Positions 17,777-25,919 of a stretch of DNA of 64,000 bases are shown here, piece after piece. The notes beneath the pieces are model-generated. The model was given only the letters and a program-made list of their open reading frames with translations. It was not told the DNA's origin and did not search any database. This DNA comes from Ensifer adhaerens. Its GTDB lineage: Bacteria > Pseudomonadota > Alphaproteobacteria > Rhizobiales > Rhizobiaceae. Position 1 is the first letter of the stretch; each line of letters starts with the position of its first letter. The DNA lies in NCBI RefSeq assembly GCF_000697965.2, contig NZ_CP015881.1, forward strand, positions 1,661,501 to 1,725,500, given 5' to 3'. A program made the translations under genes and the position numbers.

Positions 17777-18257
17777 ACCTCAACCGGCTCAGATCCACGG
17801 GGCGACCGTTGATGATCGCCTCCATCGAGAAGAAGCCGGTGACCGTGGCGAGGTCGAAATTGGTGATGAGCTTCTGGTAGAAGGTGTCATAGCCGCGCAT
17901 GCCGCGGGTCACCACCTTGATCAGATAATCCCAATCCCCGCCGATGCGATAGAAATCGATCACCTCCGGCAACCGCTCGACATGCTGCCGAAAACCGTCG
18001 CTCCATTCCTTGGAGTGATGGCGGGTGCGGATCATCACGAACACGGTGAGATCCAGCCCCAAAGCGTCGAGATCGATGTCTGCATGCGAGCCCCGGATCA
18101 CACCGATTGCCTGCAGGCGCTGGAGGCGCCGCCAGCAGGCGTTTTGCGACAGGCCGACCTTTTCGGCCAGATCCCGCTGCGACAGCGACGAATCTTTTTG
18201 CAATGCGGTAAGAATGTTCAGATCGAAAGCATCGATTTTGAGCGACGATTCGATCAT
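17775..18257 (-). CDS. Lrp/AsnC-family transcriptional regulator
   Basis: 160-residue regulator with an N-terminal helix-turn-helix (DAFDLNILTALQKDSSLSQRDLAEKVGLSQNACWRRLQRLQAIGVI) and a C-terminal RAM/ACT-like effector domain (DFYRIGGDWDYLIKVVTRGMRGYDTFYQKL). The ATG at 18257 has GAGGAA 9 bases upstream; a GTG at 18266 is too close to that site. Divergently transcribed from the class V PLP gene 100 bases away, it is the natural regulator of the sulfur operon. Lrp-type proteins that sense cysteine are known regulators of cysteine detoxification in other bacteria, so cysteine is a reasonable guess for the effector. Confidence 0.9.
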   Translation of the reverse strand: MIESSLKIDAFDLNILTALQKDSSLSQRDLAEKVGLSQNACWRRLQRLQAIGVIRGSHADIDLDALGLDLTVFVMIRTRHHSKEWSDGFRQHVERLPEVIDFYRIGGDWDYLIKVVTRGMRGYDTFYQKLITNFDLATVTGFFSMEAIINGRPVDLSRLR

Positions 18258-18333
18258 TTGACACAATTCCTCGATGAAACCGCAGAAGATAGGTGAGGTT
18301 TTCGACCCTGGACGGGATTACAATTGCTGTCAA
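18258..18333. promoter_or_regulatory. Divergent promoter with inverted TTGACA...TGTCAA elements
   Basis: TTGACACAATT (18258-18268), beside the Lrp start codon, is repeated in inverse orientation as AATTGCTGTCAA (18322-18333), upstream of the PLP-enzyme start, with one extra base. This symmetry across a 100-base divergent region suggests two half-sites for the Lrp-type regulator. The first element could also serve as a -35 box. Confidence 0.45.
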
Positions 18334-18357
18334 TGTCCGCTCCGAGGAGTAAGCGCG

Positions 18358-19854
18358 ATGATCGTGCCCGCCGTCCACCAACCCTGCGAGGCGCTCTCGC
18401 CGCTCGCCCGGTTCCGCCAGTCCCTGAACCGGCCGGGTCTCGTCGCCGAGCTACGCGACGACCTGGTCGGAGCGAAGGCGCGGATCGCCGGTCCCTACGG
18501 CACGAAGGCACTGGTCTATGCCGACTACGTCGCCTCCGGCCGCGCGCTGCGCGTGATCGAAGATTTCGTGCTCGAAGAGGTCCTGCCTTACTACGCCAAC
18601 AGCCACACCGAAGCCTCCTATTGCGGGGGCTTCATGACCCGGATGCGGCGGGAAGCGCGGGCGCTGATCGGGGAATTCTGCGGCGCCACGGCCGACCATG
18701 CCGTGATCTTCACCGGCTCCGGTGCGACCTCCGGCATCAACCGTCTGGTCAAGCTCGTCGGCGTTAGCGACGCGGTTGCTGCCGGCCAAACCGTCCGCGT
18801 CATCATCGGCCCCTACGAGCACCACTCCAACATCCTGCCCTGGCGCGAAAGCGGCGCTGAGATCGTTGAGATCGCCGAATGCCCGGCGGGTGGACCGGAC
18901 CTCACGGAACTTCGCAAAGCGCTGAGCGTTGGCTCGTCCGACCTGACAGTCTGTACCCTCTCGGCCGGCTCGAACATCACCGGCATCACCAGCGACGTGG
19001 CCGCGATCACCCGCATGGTCAAGGCTGCCGGTGCGAAGATGATCTGGGACTATGCCGGCGCCGGCCCCTATGTTCCAATCGCCATGTCTCCCGTTTCCGG
19101 TGCCGAGATCGACGCCATCGTCGTCTCGCCGCACAAGTTCATCGGTGGCCCGGGTGCTTCCGGCATCCTGATCGTTCGCCGCGACAGTGTCACGACCGAC
19201 AAGCCGACCTGGCCGGGCGGCGGCACGGTGAAGTTCGTTTCGCCGGATACACACGACTACAGCGCCAACATCGAGGCCCGCGAAGAGGCCGGAACGCCGA
19301 ACGTCGTCGGTGACATCCGTGCAGCCCTTGCCTTCATCGTCAAACACGCGATCGGGCTTGAGAGCATGGAGCGGCGCAACCGCGAACTGGCGGAGCAGGC
19401 GTTTGCCGCCTGGAGGGCCATTCCGCAACTGGAACTGCTCGGCTTGCAAGAACCGGACCGGCTGCCGATCTTTTCGTTCCGCATCAGGAACGGCAAGGGC
19501 GGCTATGTCCACCAGCAGCTCGTCACCCGCATGCTGAGCGACCGCTTCGGCATCCAGGCGCGCGGCGGCTGCGCCTGCGCCGGACCTTACGTTCACCGGC
19601 TGCTGTCGATCGATGCCGAGCACTCCGAACAGATCCGCCAGGCGATCCTTGCCGGCGAGGAAATCGAGAAGCCGGGTTTCACCCGGCTGAACTTCAGCGT
19701 GCTGCTTTCGGAAGACAAGGTGAAGTACATTCTTGATTGCGTCACGCAGCTCGCCGCCGACGCCCCGAGCTTCGAAGCCGATTACGATTTTGACCCCGCC
19801 CGCGCGATCTTCTTCCCGTGCGCCGCGGCTGAAGAGGCCCTCGCCTATGCATAA
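18358..19854 (+). CDS. Class V aminotransferase-fold PLP enzyme, cysteine-desulfurase-like
   Basis: 498-residue fold-type I PLP enzyme of the NifS/SufS-related class V group. The PLP lysine is Lys260 in VVSPHKFIGGPGASG. Other landmarks are TGSGATSGINRL (phosphate loop), EHHSNILPWRE, the Asp of WDYAGAGPY, and a Cys-rich loop GGCACAGPY (Cys405/Cys407) where desulfurases carry their persulfide-forming cysteine. ATG 18358 has GAGGAG 8 bases upstream. Its stop overlaps the start of the persulfide-dioxygenase-like gene by 8 bases, so the two are coupled. Role inferred: releasing sulfur from cysteine or a related thiol; a canonical Fe-S assembly role is unlikely, as no isc/suf partners are present. 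Confidence 0.83.
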   Translation: MIVPAVHQPCEALSPLARFRQSLNRPGLVAELRDDLVGAKARIAGPYGTKALVYADYVASGRALRVIEDFVLEEVLPYYANSHTEASYCGGFMTRMRREARALIGEFCGATADHAVIFTGSGATSGINRLVKLVGVSDAVAAGQTVRVIIGPYEHHSNILPWRESGAEIVEIAECPAGGPDLTELRKALSVGSSDLTVCTLSAGSNITGITSDVAAITRMVKAAGAKMIWDYAGAGPYVPIAMSPVSGAEIDAIVVSPHKFIGGPGASGILIVRRDSVTTDKPTWPGGGTVKFVSPDTHDYSANIEAREEAGTPNVVGDIRAALAFIVKHAIGLESMERRNRELAEQAFAAWRAIPQLELLGLQEPDRLPIFSFRIRNGKGGYVHQQLVTRMLSDRFGIQARGGCACAGPYVHRLLSIDAEHSEQIRQAILAGEEIEKPGFTRLNFSVLLSEDKVKYILDCVTQLAADAPSFEADYDFDPARAIFFPCAAAEEALAYA

Positions 19855-20722
19855 GCCCGATGTGACCGGCTTCTACGATCCCCGCACCGGCAGCATCCAA
19901 TATGTCGTCGCCGACCCGGCGACGGGCAAATGCGCGATCATCGATCCGGTGCTGGACTTCGATGAAAAGTCCGGCTCGACCGCGACGCGGAATGCCGATG
20001 CGATCCTCGACCATATCGCCGCCAAGGGTTTGACGGTCGAGTGGATCCTCGACACCCACCCGCACGCCGACCATTTCTCGGCGGCGCGCTACCTCAAAGC
20101 GAAGACCGGCGCGCCGACGGCGATCGGCGAACATGTGAAGGGCGTGCAGCGGATCTGGAAGGAGATCTACAACTGGCCGGACTTCGCCTGCGACGGTTCG
20201 CAATGGGACGGGCTGTTTGCCGACGGCGAGACGTTTCAGATCGGTGAGCTCAAGGCCCACGTCATGCATTCGCCGGGACATACGCTCGCCTCGATCTCTT
20301 ACGTGATCGGCGACGCCGCCTTCATTCACGACACGCTGTTCATGCCCGACAGCGGCTCGGCCCGCGCCGACTTTCCGGGCGGAAGCGCTGCCGACCTCTG
20401 GCGCTCGATCCAGGCCATTCTGGCACTGCCGGACGAAACACGGCTCTTCACCGGCCACGACTATTGCCCCGGCGGCCGCGAGGCGCGCTGGGAAAGCACG
20501 GTCGCCGAACAGAAGGCCACGAACCCGCACGTTGCCGGCAAGTCCGAGGCCGATTTCGTCGGCCTGCGCGAGGCGCGCGACCGCACCCTGCCGATGCCGA
20601 AGCTCATCCTGTACGCGCTGCAGGTGAACGTGCGTGGCGGCGAGCTCCCTGTCGCCGAGGACAACGGCCGACGCTACCTGAAGATACCGCTCGACGCGCT
20701 GCCCGGTTCGGTCTGGGGGTAG
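19847..20722 (+). CDS. MBL-fold hydrolase, persulfide dioxygenase-like (ETHE1/Blh type)
   Basis: 291-residue metallo-beta-lactamase-fold protein. It has the THPHADH metal motif (about residues 67-73), HSPGHT, a further Asp in FIHDTLFMPDSGSARADFPGG and FTGHDY with the last metal His. The MPDSGSARADFPGGSA segment is characteristic of the persulfide dioxygenase branch, which oxidises glutathione persulfide to sulfite using a mononuclear iron. Start 19847 overlaps the upstream gene; earlier in-frame starts are shadows of that gene. It lies between a sulfur-releasing PLP enzyme and a TauE/SafE exporter, which fits conversion of sulfane sulfur to sulfite and its export. Confidence 0.88.
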   Translation: MHKPDVTGFYDPRTGSIQYVVADPATGKCAIIDPVLDFDEKSGSTATRNADAILDHIAAKGLTVEWILDTHPHADHFSAARYLKAKTGAPTAIGEHVKGVQRIWKEIYNWPDFACDGSQWDGLFADGETFQIGELKAHVMHSPGHTLASISYVIGDAAFIHDTLFMPDSGSARADFPGGSAADLWRSIQAILALPDETRLFTGHDYCPGGREARWESTVAEQKATNPHVAGKSEADFVGLREARDRTLPMPKLILYALQVNVRGGELPVAEDNGRRYLKIPLDALPGSVWG

Positions 20723-20729
20723 CGGCATC

Positions 20730-21512
20730 GTGGCGGACCCCTTCCAGCAGATGCTGCTTGCGATCGGCTCCGGTTCGCTCACCGGCTTCACGCTCGGCCT
20801 GATCGGCGGTGGCGGCTCGATCCTGGCGACGCCGCTCCTGATCTATGTCGTCGGCATCCGCGACGTGCACACCGCGCTCGGCACCGGAGCGCTTGCGGTT
20901 TCCGCCAATGCCTATCTCAACCTGATAAGCCACGCGCTCCGCGGTCATCTCTGGTGGCGCTGCGCGCTGATCTTCACGGTCGCGGGTTCGCTTGGCGCCT
21001 TTTTCGGCTCCAGCCTCGGCAAGCTGATCGATGGCCAGCGATTGCTGTTCCTCTTCGGCCTCGTGATGATGTTCGTCAGCTTCGCCATGCGGAAGGTCAG
21101 GTGCGACACGGCGGCGACACCGCAGTCGCTTTCGCTCGGCACACACGGCAAGACCGGCTTGACAGCGCTTCTGACCGGCACCTGTTCCGGCTTCTTCGGC
21201 ATCGGCGGCGGTTTCCTCATCGTTCCCGGACTGCTGCTTGCGACCGGCATGCCGCTCATCAACGCTGTGGGCACGTCGCTGCTTGCTGTCGGCACCTTCG
21301 GCCTGACGACCGCGATCAACTATGCCGCCTCTGGATTGGTGGATTGGCGCATCGCCGGCTACTTCATCCTGGGTGGCGTCGCGGGTGGCGTGATCGGCAC
21401 GATCGTTTCGACGCAGCTTTCGACCCAGCGCGATACGCTGACCAAGATTTTCCGTGCGATCATCTTTTCCGTCAGCCTTTACGTTCTCTGGCGCAGCTAC
21501 GGAGCCGTGTGA
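20730..21512 (+). CDS. TauE/SafE family sulfite exporter
   Basis: 260-residue membrane protein with about eight hydrophobic segments and two internal repeats characteristic of TauE/SafE, each with a glycine-rich motif (TLGLIGGGGSILATPLLIYVVG and GTCSGFFGIGGGFLIVPGLLLATG). These proteins export sulfite or other sulfur-containing anions. GTG start at 20730, 7 bases after the previous stop. As third gene of the operon it would remove sulfite made by the dioxygenase. The operon ends here or continues across 157 bases to the SLAC1/TehA-like gene. Confidence 0.88.
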   Translation: MADPFQQMLLAIGSGSLTGFTLGLIGGGGSILATPLLIYVVGIRDVHTALGTGALAVSANAYLNLISHALRGHLWWRCALIFTVAGSLGAFFGSSLGKLIDGQRLLFLFGLVMMFVSFAMRKVRCDTAATPQSLSLGTHGKTGLTALLTGTCSGFFGIGGGFLIVPGLLLATGMPLINAVGTSLLAVGTFGLTTAINYAASGLVDWRIAGYFILGGVAGGVIGTIVSTQLSTQRDTLTKIFRAIIFSVSLYVLWRSYGAV

Positions 21513-21635
21513 CCGGCTTCGCCGTCCGCAATCCATATGACGGCGCGACTGATCGGTCCTTGGCCGGAAACATACGCAGCGAGTCCGGAATCGTACTATC
21601 TGGATCATTCAAGACAACGGCGTGGCGTGTTTTAA

Positions 21636-21661
21636 TCCTGTCAGCACTCTTTCGGACAGGA
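21636..21661 (+). promoter_or_regulatory. Hairpin that could mask the ribosome site of the SLAC1/TehA-like gene
   Basis: TCCTGTC (21636-21642) pairs perfectly with GACAGGA (21655-21661). The right arm contains the AGGA ribosome-binding core located 9 bases before the ATG at 21670, so folding would hide it. This may be translational control, or chance. Confidence 0.35.
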
Positions 21662-21669
21662 ATAATCCA

Positions 21670-22665
21670 ATGACCGTTCAATCCATGGACCTCTCGAACA
21701 GCACGCCGTTGACCCGCAGGTCGATCTCGCAGCTTCCGATCAACCTGTTCGCCTCGGTAATGGGCATAACCGGCCTGAGCCTCGCCTGGCGCGAAGCCAC
21801 CAGGACGATCGGTCTGCCGGCCCTTCCCGGCGAATATGTCGGCTGGCTCGGGACTTCGATCTTTCTAAGCCTTGCGCTCGGCTACGCTTTCAAGTGGCAC
21901 CGCCATCCGGCCACGGTCGCCGCCGAATTCGCCCATCCGGTTCAAAGCAACTTCTTCGCAACGGTCGCAATCGGCTTGCTTCTGCAGTCAGCTTTTCTGA
22001 ACCGCTATAGCCCGCTGCTGTCAGAAGTCGTCTGGACGGCTGCGTCGGCGCTGACCTTCGCCCTCGCTTATGTCGTCGCCAGGGGCTTCCTCGGCCGGCA
22101 ACAGTCGCGCGATACGACGCTGCCGCCGCTGCTCATCCCCGGTGTCGCCACTCTGGATATCGCCGTTACCGGCCACGCCATGCCGTTCGCCTGGGCACAT
22201 GAGGTCAACATGCTTGCCTTCTCGGTCGGCAGCGTCATCGCCGCAGTCTTCATTGCGCTGATCTTCTCGCGGTTGCGCCATGAAGATCCACTTCCGGCGC
22301 TGGCTCGGCCGTCTCTCATGGTTCTGGTCGCCCCCTTTGCCGTCGGCTTCCTCGCCTATACCAATGTCACGGGTTCGGTCGATCTCTTCGCCACGGTCCT
22401 GTTCTACTTCGCGCTGTTTCTGATGCTCGTCCTGTCGCCGATGGTATTCCGCTCCCATGTCCCCTTCAGCGTCGGCTGGTGGGCGATCAGCTTTCCGCTT
22501 GCTGCGCTCTCGATCGCCTTCTTCCGGTATGCTGCGTCTGCCGAGAGCACCGTCCTCACCGGGCTGGCTGGACTGTTCTTTCTGTTTCTGGCTGGCGCGA
22601 TTGCGGTTGTCTTCTATCGGACGATCAGCATCATCCTCACCGGCAGATTGTTCGAGGTTCGCTAA
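21670..22665 (+). CDS. SLAC1/TehA-family anion channel-like membrane protein
   Basis: 331-residue integral membrane protein with about ten hydrophobic segments. It resembles the TehA/SLAC1 anion-channel family: an N-terminal LPINLFASVMGITGLSLAWREA entry helix, then repeated helix pairs, with VGWWAISFPLAALSIAFFRYA late in the protein. Family members conduct or transport small anions (chloride, nitrate, C4-dicarboxylates, sulfite). The ATG at 21670 has AGGAA 7 bases upstream. It follows the sulfite exporter and could share the sulfur theme. Its stop overlaps the GlxA-type regulator start (TAATG), so those two are coupled. Confidence 0.85.
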   Translation: MTVQSMDLSNSTPLTRRSISQLPINLFASVMGITGLSLAWREATRTIGLPALPGEYVGWLGTSIFLSLALGYAFKWHRHPATVAAEFAHPVQSNFFATVAIGLLLQSAFLNRYSPLLSEVVWTAASALTFALAYVVARGFLGRQQSRDTTLPPLLIPGVATLDIAVTGHAMPFAWAHEVNMLAFSVGSVIAAVFIALIFSRLRHEDPLPALARPSLMVLVAPFAVGFLAYTNVTGSVDLFATVLFYFALFLMLVLSPMVFRSHVPFSVGWWAISFPLAALSIAFFRYAASAESTVLTGLAGLFFLFLAGAIAVVFYRTISIILTGRLFEVR

Positions 22666-23624
22666 TGGCCGTTCACAAAGTCGCGATCGTCGCAATGCAG
22701 GGCGTCCAGCTCCTCGACGTTATCGGCCCTTCGGACGTGTTCGCGGAGGCCAACCGTCAGAGTGGCACCGACCATTATTCGGTGGAGGTCGTCAGCGCCT
22801 CCACCGCCCCGGTGCGTGGGTCTTCCGGGCTGACCCTCCTTCCCGACCGTGCGATGGATGACGGCATTGCCGACATCGATACCCTGCTGGTTGCCGGGGA
22901 CCCGCTCATTCACGAACGACCGCTTCCGATATCGCTTCTGACTTGGGTGAAGGACGCATCCGCCCGTGCCAGTCGCTTCGGATCGGTATGCTCCGGCGCC
23001 TTCGTGCTCGGCGAAGCGGGCCTGTTGAACGGCAGGCGGGCGACGACGCATTGGTCGCAAGCGGCGGAATTCGGCAAGCGCTTTCCGGAGGTGAAGCTCG
23101 AGCCCAACCGCATCTTTACCAAGGACGGCAATGTCTGGACCTCGGCGGGCGTGACAGCCGGCATCGACCTCGCACTTGCCATCGTCGAAAAGGATCTCGG
23201 CCTGCACATCGCCTTGAAAGTCGCGCGTGAACTTGTTGTCTTCCTCAAGCGACCCGGCGGCCAGACCCAGTTCAGCACGCTCCTTGCCGGCCAGCTTGCG
23301 CAGAAGACCCCTATTCGCGCGGCGCAGGACTACATTGCCGACAACCTCTCTGCCGATCTCGGTGTCGGGGCGATCGCCAGGCGCACCGGCATGAGCGAGC
23401 GAAACTTCTCCAGGCAATTCAAGCAGGAGGTGGGCATGACGCCGGCTGACTATGTTGAGAGCATGCGGCTTGAGGCGGGGCGCAGATTGGCCGAAGACAC
23501 AAGCATCCCGCTCAAAAAGATTGCGACCGATATCGGCTTCCATGACGATATCGCCTTCCGTCGTTCCTTCGTTCGTCGATTCGGCACGTCGCCGGCGGCT
23601 TATCGAAAGAGCTTCGGCTCCTAA
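22665..23624 (+). CDS. GlxA-family transcriptional regulator (DJ-1/PfpI plus AraC domains)
   Basis: 319-residue regulator. Residues about 5-165 form a DJ-1/PfpI-like domain with the nucleophile-elbow cysteine kept (FGSVCSGAFVLGEAGLLNGRRATTHW). Residues about 215-315 form an AraC-type double helix-turn-helix (ADLGVGAIARRTGMSERNFSRQFKQEVGMTPADYVESMRLEAGRRLAED, then IATDIGFHDDIAFRRSFVRRFGTSPAAYR). It overlaps the TehA-like stop by one base and lies 45 bases before the cytosine deaminase gene. It may regulate either neighbour; the ligand is unknown. Confidence 0.92.
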   Translation: MAVHKVAIVAMQGVQLLDVIGPSDVFAEANRQSGTDHYSVEVVSASTAPVRGSSGLTLLPDRAMDDGIADIDTLLVAGDPLIHERPLPISLLTWVKDASARASRFGSVCSGAFVLGEAGLLNGRRATTHWSQAAEFGKRFPEVKLEPNRIFTKDGNVWTSAGVTAGIDLALAIVEKDLGLHIALKVARELVVFLKRPGGQTQFSTLLAGQLAQKTPIRAAQDYIADNLSADLGVGAIARRTGMSERNFSRQFKQEVGMTPADYVESMRLEAGRRLAEDTSIPLKKIATDIGFHDDIAFRRSFVRRFGTSPAAYRKSFGS

Positions 23625-23669
23625 GCCTCGCTCAAGGCCCGCGCCGTTACCGCCACCGGAGAAACCAGC

Positions 23670-24968
23670 ATGTTCGACCTGATCATCCGCAATGCCAATC
23701 TTCCGGACGGACGGCTTGGCGTCGATGTCGGCGTCAAGGGCGGCAAGATCGCAGCGATCGAGATGGCTCTTGCCGCGACAGCGGGCGAAGAAATCGACGC
23801 CACCGGCCGCCTGCTCAGCCCGCCTTTCTGCGACCCGCATTTCCACATGGACGCGACGCTGTCGCTCGGACTGCCGCGCATGAACGTCTCCGGCACGCTG
23901 CTGGAAGGCATCGCGCTCTGGGGCGAGCTGCGCCCGATGTTGACCAAGGAGGCGCTGGTCGCGCGGGCGCTGCGCTATTGCGACCTCGCCGTCAGCCAGG
24001 GCCTTCTTGCCATCCGCAGCCACGTCGACACCTCCGATCCACGGCTGGTGACGGCCGAGGCACTGCTGGAGGTAAAGGAGAAGGTCGCGCCCTATATCGA
24101 CCTGCAGCTCGTCGCCTTCCCGCAGGACGGCTATTTTCGCGCGGCCGACGGCGAGGCTTCACTGAACCGCGCACTCGATATGGGCATCGGCATCGTCGGC
24201 GGCATCCCGCATTTCGAGCGCACGATGGAAGATGGCACCCGCTCGGTGGAAGTGCTCTGCCGGATCGCCGCAGACCGCGGCCTGCCGGTCGACATGCATT
24301 GCGACGAGACCGACGATCCGATGTCGCGCCACATCGAGACGCTGGCGGCTCAAACGGTCCGTTTCGGACTTCAGGGCCGCGTCGCCGGATCGCACCTGAC
24401 TTCGATGCACTCGATGGACAACTACTATGTCTCCAAGCTGATCCCGCTGATGGCGGAGGCGGAGATCAACGTGATCCCCAATCCGCTGATCAACATCATG
24501 CTGCAGGGACGCCACGACACCTATCCCAAGCGCCGCGGCATGACGCGGGTTCGCGAGTTGATGGCGGCCGGCCTCAACGTTTCCTTCGGGCACGACTGCG
24601 TCATGGATCCCTGGTACTCGATGGGTTCGGGCGACATGCTGGAAGTGGCTCACATGGCCATCCACGTGACGCAGATGGGCGGGATCGAGGACAAGCGCAA
24701 GATCTTCGACGCCATCACCGTGAATGCAGCGAAAACCATGGGCCTTGAAGGCTATGGCCTCGACGTCGGCTGTAAGGCCGACCTCGTCCTGATGCAGGCG
24801 GCCGATGTCAGCGAAGCGCTGCGGCTGAAACCGAACCGGCTCTGCGTGGTCAAGGACGGCAAGGTCATCGCCAGGACGGCGCCGCGCATCAGCGAACTGC
24901 TTCTCGACGGCCGGCCGGCCTCCATCGACATCGGGCTGGATTACATCCCGCAGACGTCGGCGCCCTGA
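23670..24968 (+). CDS. codA: Cytosine deaminase-type amidohydrolase
   Basis: 432-residue metal-dependent amidohydrolase, CodA branch. Metal/catalytic motifs correspond one for one with E. coli cytosine deaminase: DPHFHMD (His57, His59), RSHVDTSD, DMHCDETDDP, and SFGHDCVMDPWYSMGSGDMLE (catalytic Asp and the following Trp-Tyr segment). Predicted to deaminate cytosine to uracil or a related pyrimidine/triazine in the cytoplasm. No cytosine permease (codB) is nearby, and it lies between a GlxA-type regulator and a convergent RpiR gene, so the physiological substrate may differ. Ends 17 bases from the convergent RpiR stop. Confidence 0.85.
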   Translation: MFDLIIRNANLPDGRLGVDVGVKGGKIAAIEMALAATAGEEIDATGRLLSPPFCDPHFHMDATLSLGLPRMNVSGTLLEGIALWGELRPMLTKEALVARALRYCDLAVSQGLLAIRSHVDTSDPRLVTAEALLEVKEKVAPYIDLQLVAFPQDGYFRAADGEASLNRALDMGIGIVGGIPHFERTMEDGTRSVEVLCRIAADRGLPVDMHCDETDDPMSRHIETLAAQTVRFGLQGRVAGSHLTSMHSMDNYYVSKLIPLMAEAEINVIPNPLINIMLQGRHDTYPKRRGMTRVRELMAAGLNVSFGHDCVMDPWYSMGSGDMLEVAHMAIHVTQMGGIEDKRKIFDAITVNAAKTMGLEGYGLDVGCKADLVLMQAADVSEALRLKPNRLCVVKDGKVIARTAPRISELLLDGRPASIDIGLDYIPQTSAP

Positions 24969-24975
24969 GCTTTCG

Positions 24976-25000
24976 GACTTCGATTTCAATCCTCGAAGTC
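24976..25000. terminator. Hairpin spanning the convergent ends of codA-like and rpiR-like genes
   Basis: GACTTCGA and TCGAAGTC form a perfect 8-bp stem with a 9-base loop that contains the stop codon of the RpiR-family gene. There is no long T-run. It may act as a bidirectional terminator or 3'-end stabiliser. Confidence 0.45.
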
Positions 25001-25843
25001 GCCGAAGACGTTCTGTAGCCGAGTAAGCTGGGCGACGCGCTCGCCGACCTCGTCGCCGAGGACGACGATGATGTTGCTCAGAAGCAGGTCCATGACCGCG
25101 ACGGTCGTTGCTGCTCCATCCCAGAGCGGACCATGGGACCCGGGCACGACGAGGCAGATGTCGGAGACCTCCGGCGCCCAGGGGCAGAACTCGTCGGTGA
25201 AGAGGATGACCTTGACGCCGGCCCGACGCGCCTCCTCCGCCAAGGGCCGCGCCTTGGCGGCGAAGCGGCGTACGTCGTGCAGGAACAGCACGCGTCCCTC
25301 GACGGAACCGTCGAGCAGCTCGGCATAGGTGCCGTTGAGGCCATCGACGAACTGCACCCGCGACCGGGTATAGGATAGCTGGCTCGCGAAATACTGCGCG
25401 ATGCCGCGTACGTTCTGGTAGGCAGCGACATAGACCTCGCTGGCAGCAATCAGAGCGTCGATCGCCTGCTGCCATTCCGGCGCGGTCGTCAACTCATAGA
25501 TCATGCCGAGATTGTCGATCTGCTGCTGGATCAGGCCGGCAAGCAGCTTGCCTTCGCGGTTGTCGTCGCGCAGACGGCCAACCGATCCCTTCACCTGCCA
25601 GGCAGGATTGTTGGAGCCGTCGCGCCGAAGCTCCAGTTTCAGCTCGTCGAGACCGTCGAAGCCCATGCGCCGAAGATAACGCCCGACCGTCATCGGCGAA
25701 ACTTCAAGCCGGGTCGCGATCGAACGCGCCGTCTCGAAGGGAATGTCGGCCAGATTACGCTCGATGTAGTTGGCGATGAGCTTATCAGATTTCGAGCGTC
25801 TGAGCTCGTCGCTGCGCACCAGCTTCAGGATTCGCTGCGCCAC
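24986..25843 (-). CDS. MurR/RpiR-family transcriptional regulator (HTH plus SIS domain)
   Basis: 285-residue regulator. The N-terminal RpiR helix-turn-helix is clear (SDKLIANYIERNLADIPFETARSIATRLEVSPMTVGRYLRRMGFDGLDELK), followed by a SIS sugar-phosphate-like domain (about residues 125-260: VYVAAYQNVRGIAQYFASQLSYT, GVKVILFTDEFCPWAPEVSDICLVVPG). GTG start at 25843 with GGGGAGGGGAC directly upstream; a longer frame to 25912 has no ribosome site. It lies 76 bases downstream of the binding-protein gene on the same strand and probably regulates the adjacent polyamine-type importer and peptidase. RpiR proteins often bind sugar phosphates, but here the neighbours suggest an amine or peptide. Confidence 0.9.
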   Translation of the reverse strand: MAQRILKLVRSDELRRSKSDKLIANYIERNLADIPFETARSIATRLEVSPMTVGRYLRRMGFDGLDELKLELRRDGSNNPAWQVKGSVGRLRDDNREGKLLAGLIQQQIDNLGMIYELTTAPEWQQAIDALIAASEVYVAAYQNVRGIAQYFASQLSYTRSRVQFVDGLNGTYAELLDGSVEGRVLFLHDVRRFAAKARPLAEEARRAGVKVILFTDEFCPWAPEVSDICLVVPGSHGPLWDGAATTVAVMDLLLSNIIVVLGDEVGERVAQLTRLQNVFGDFED

Positions 25844-25919
25844 GTCCCCTCCCCTTGCATGATCGGAGCGGGACGCCGGCAAGCTAGCGCCGCATATCCC
25901 GCTCCGTCGCATCGCCTGT

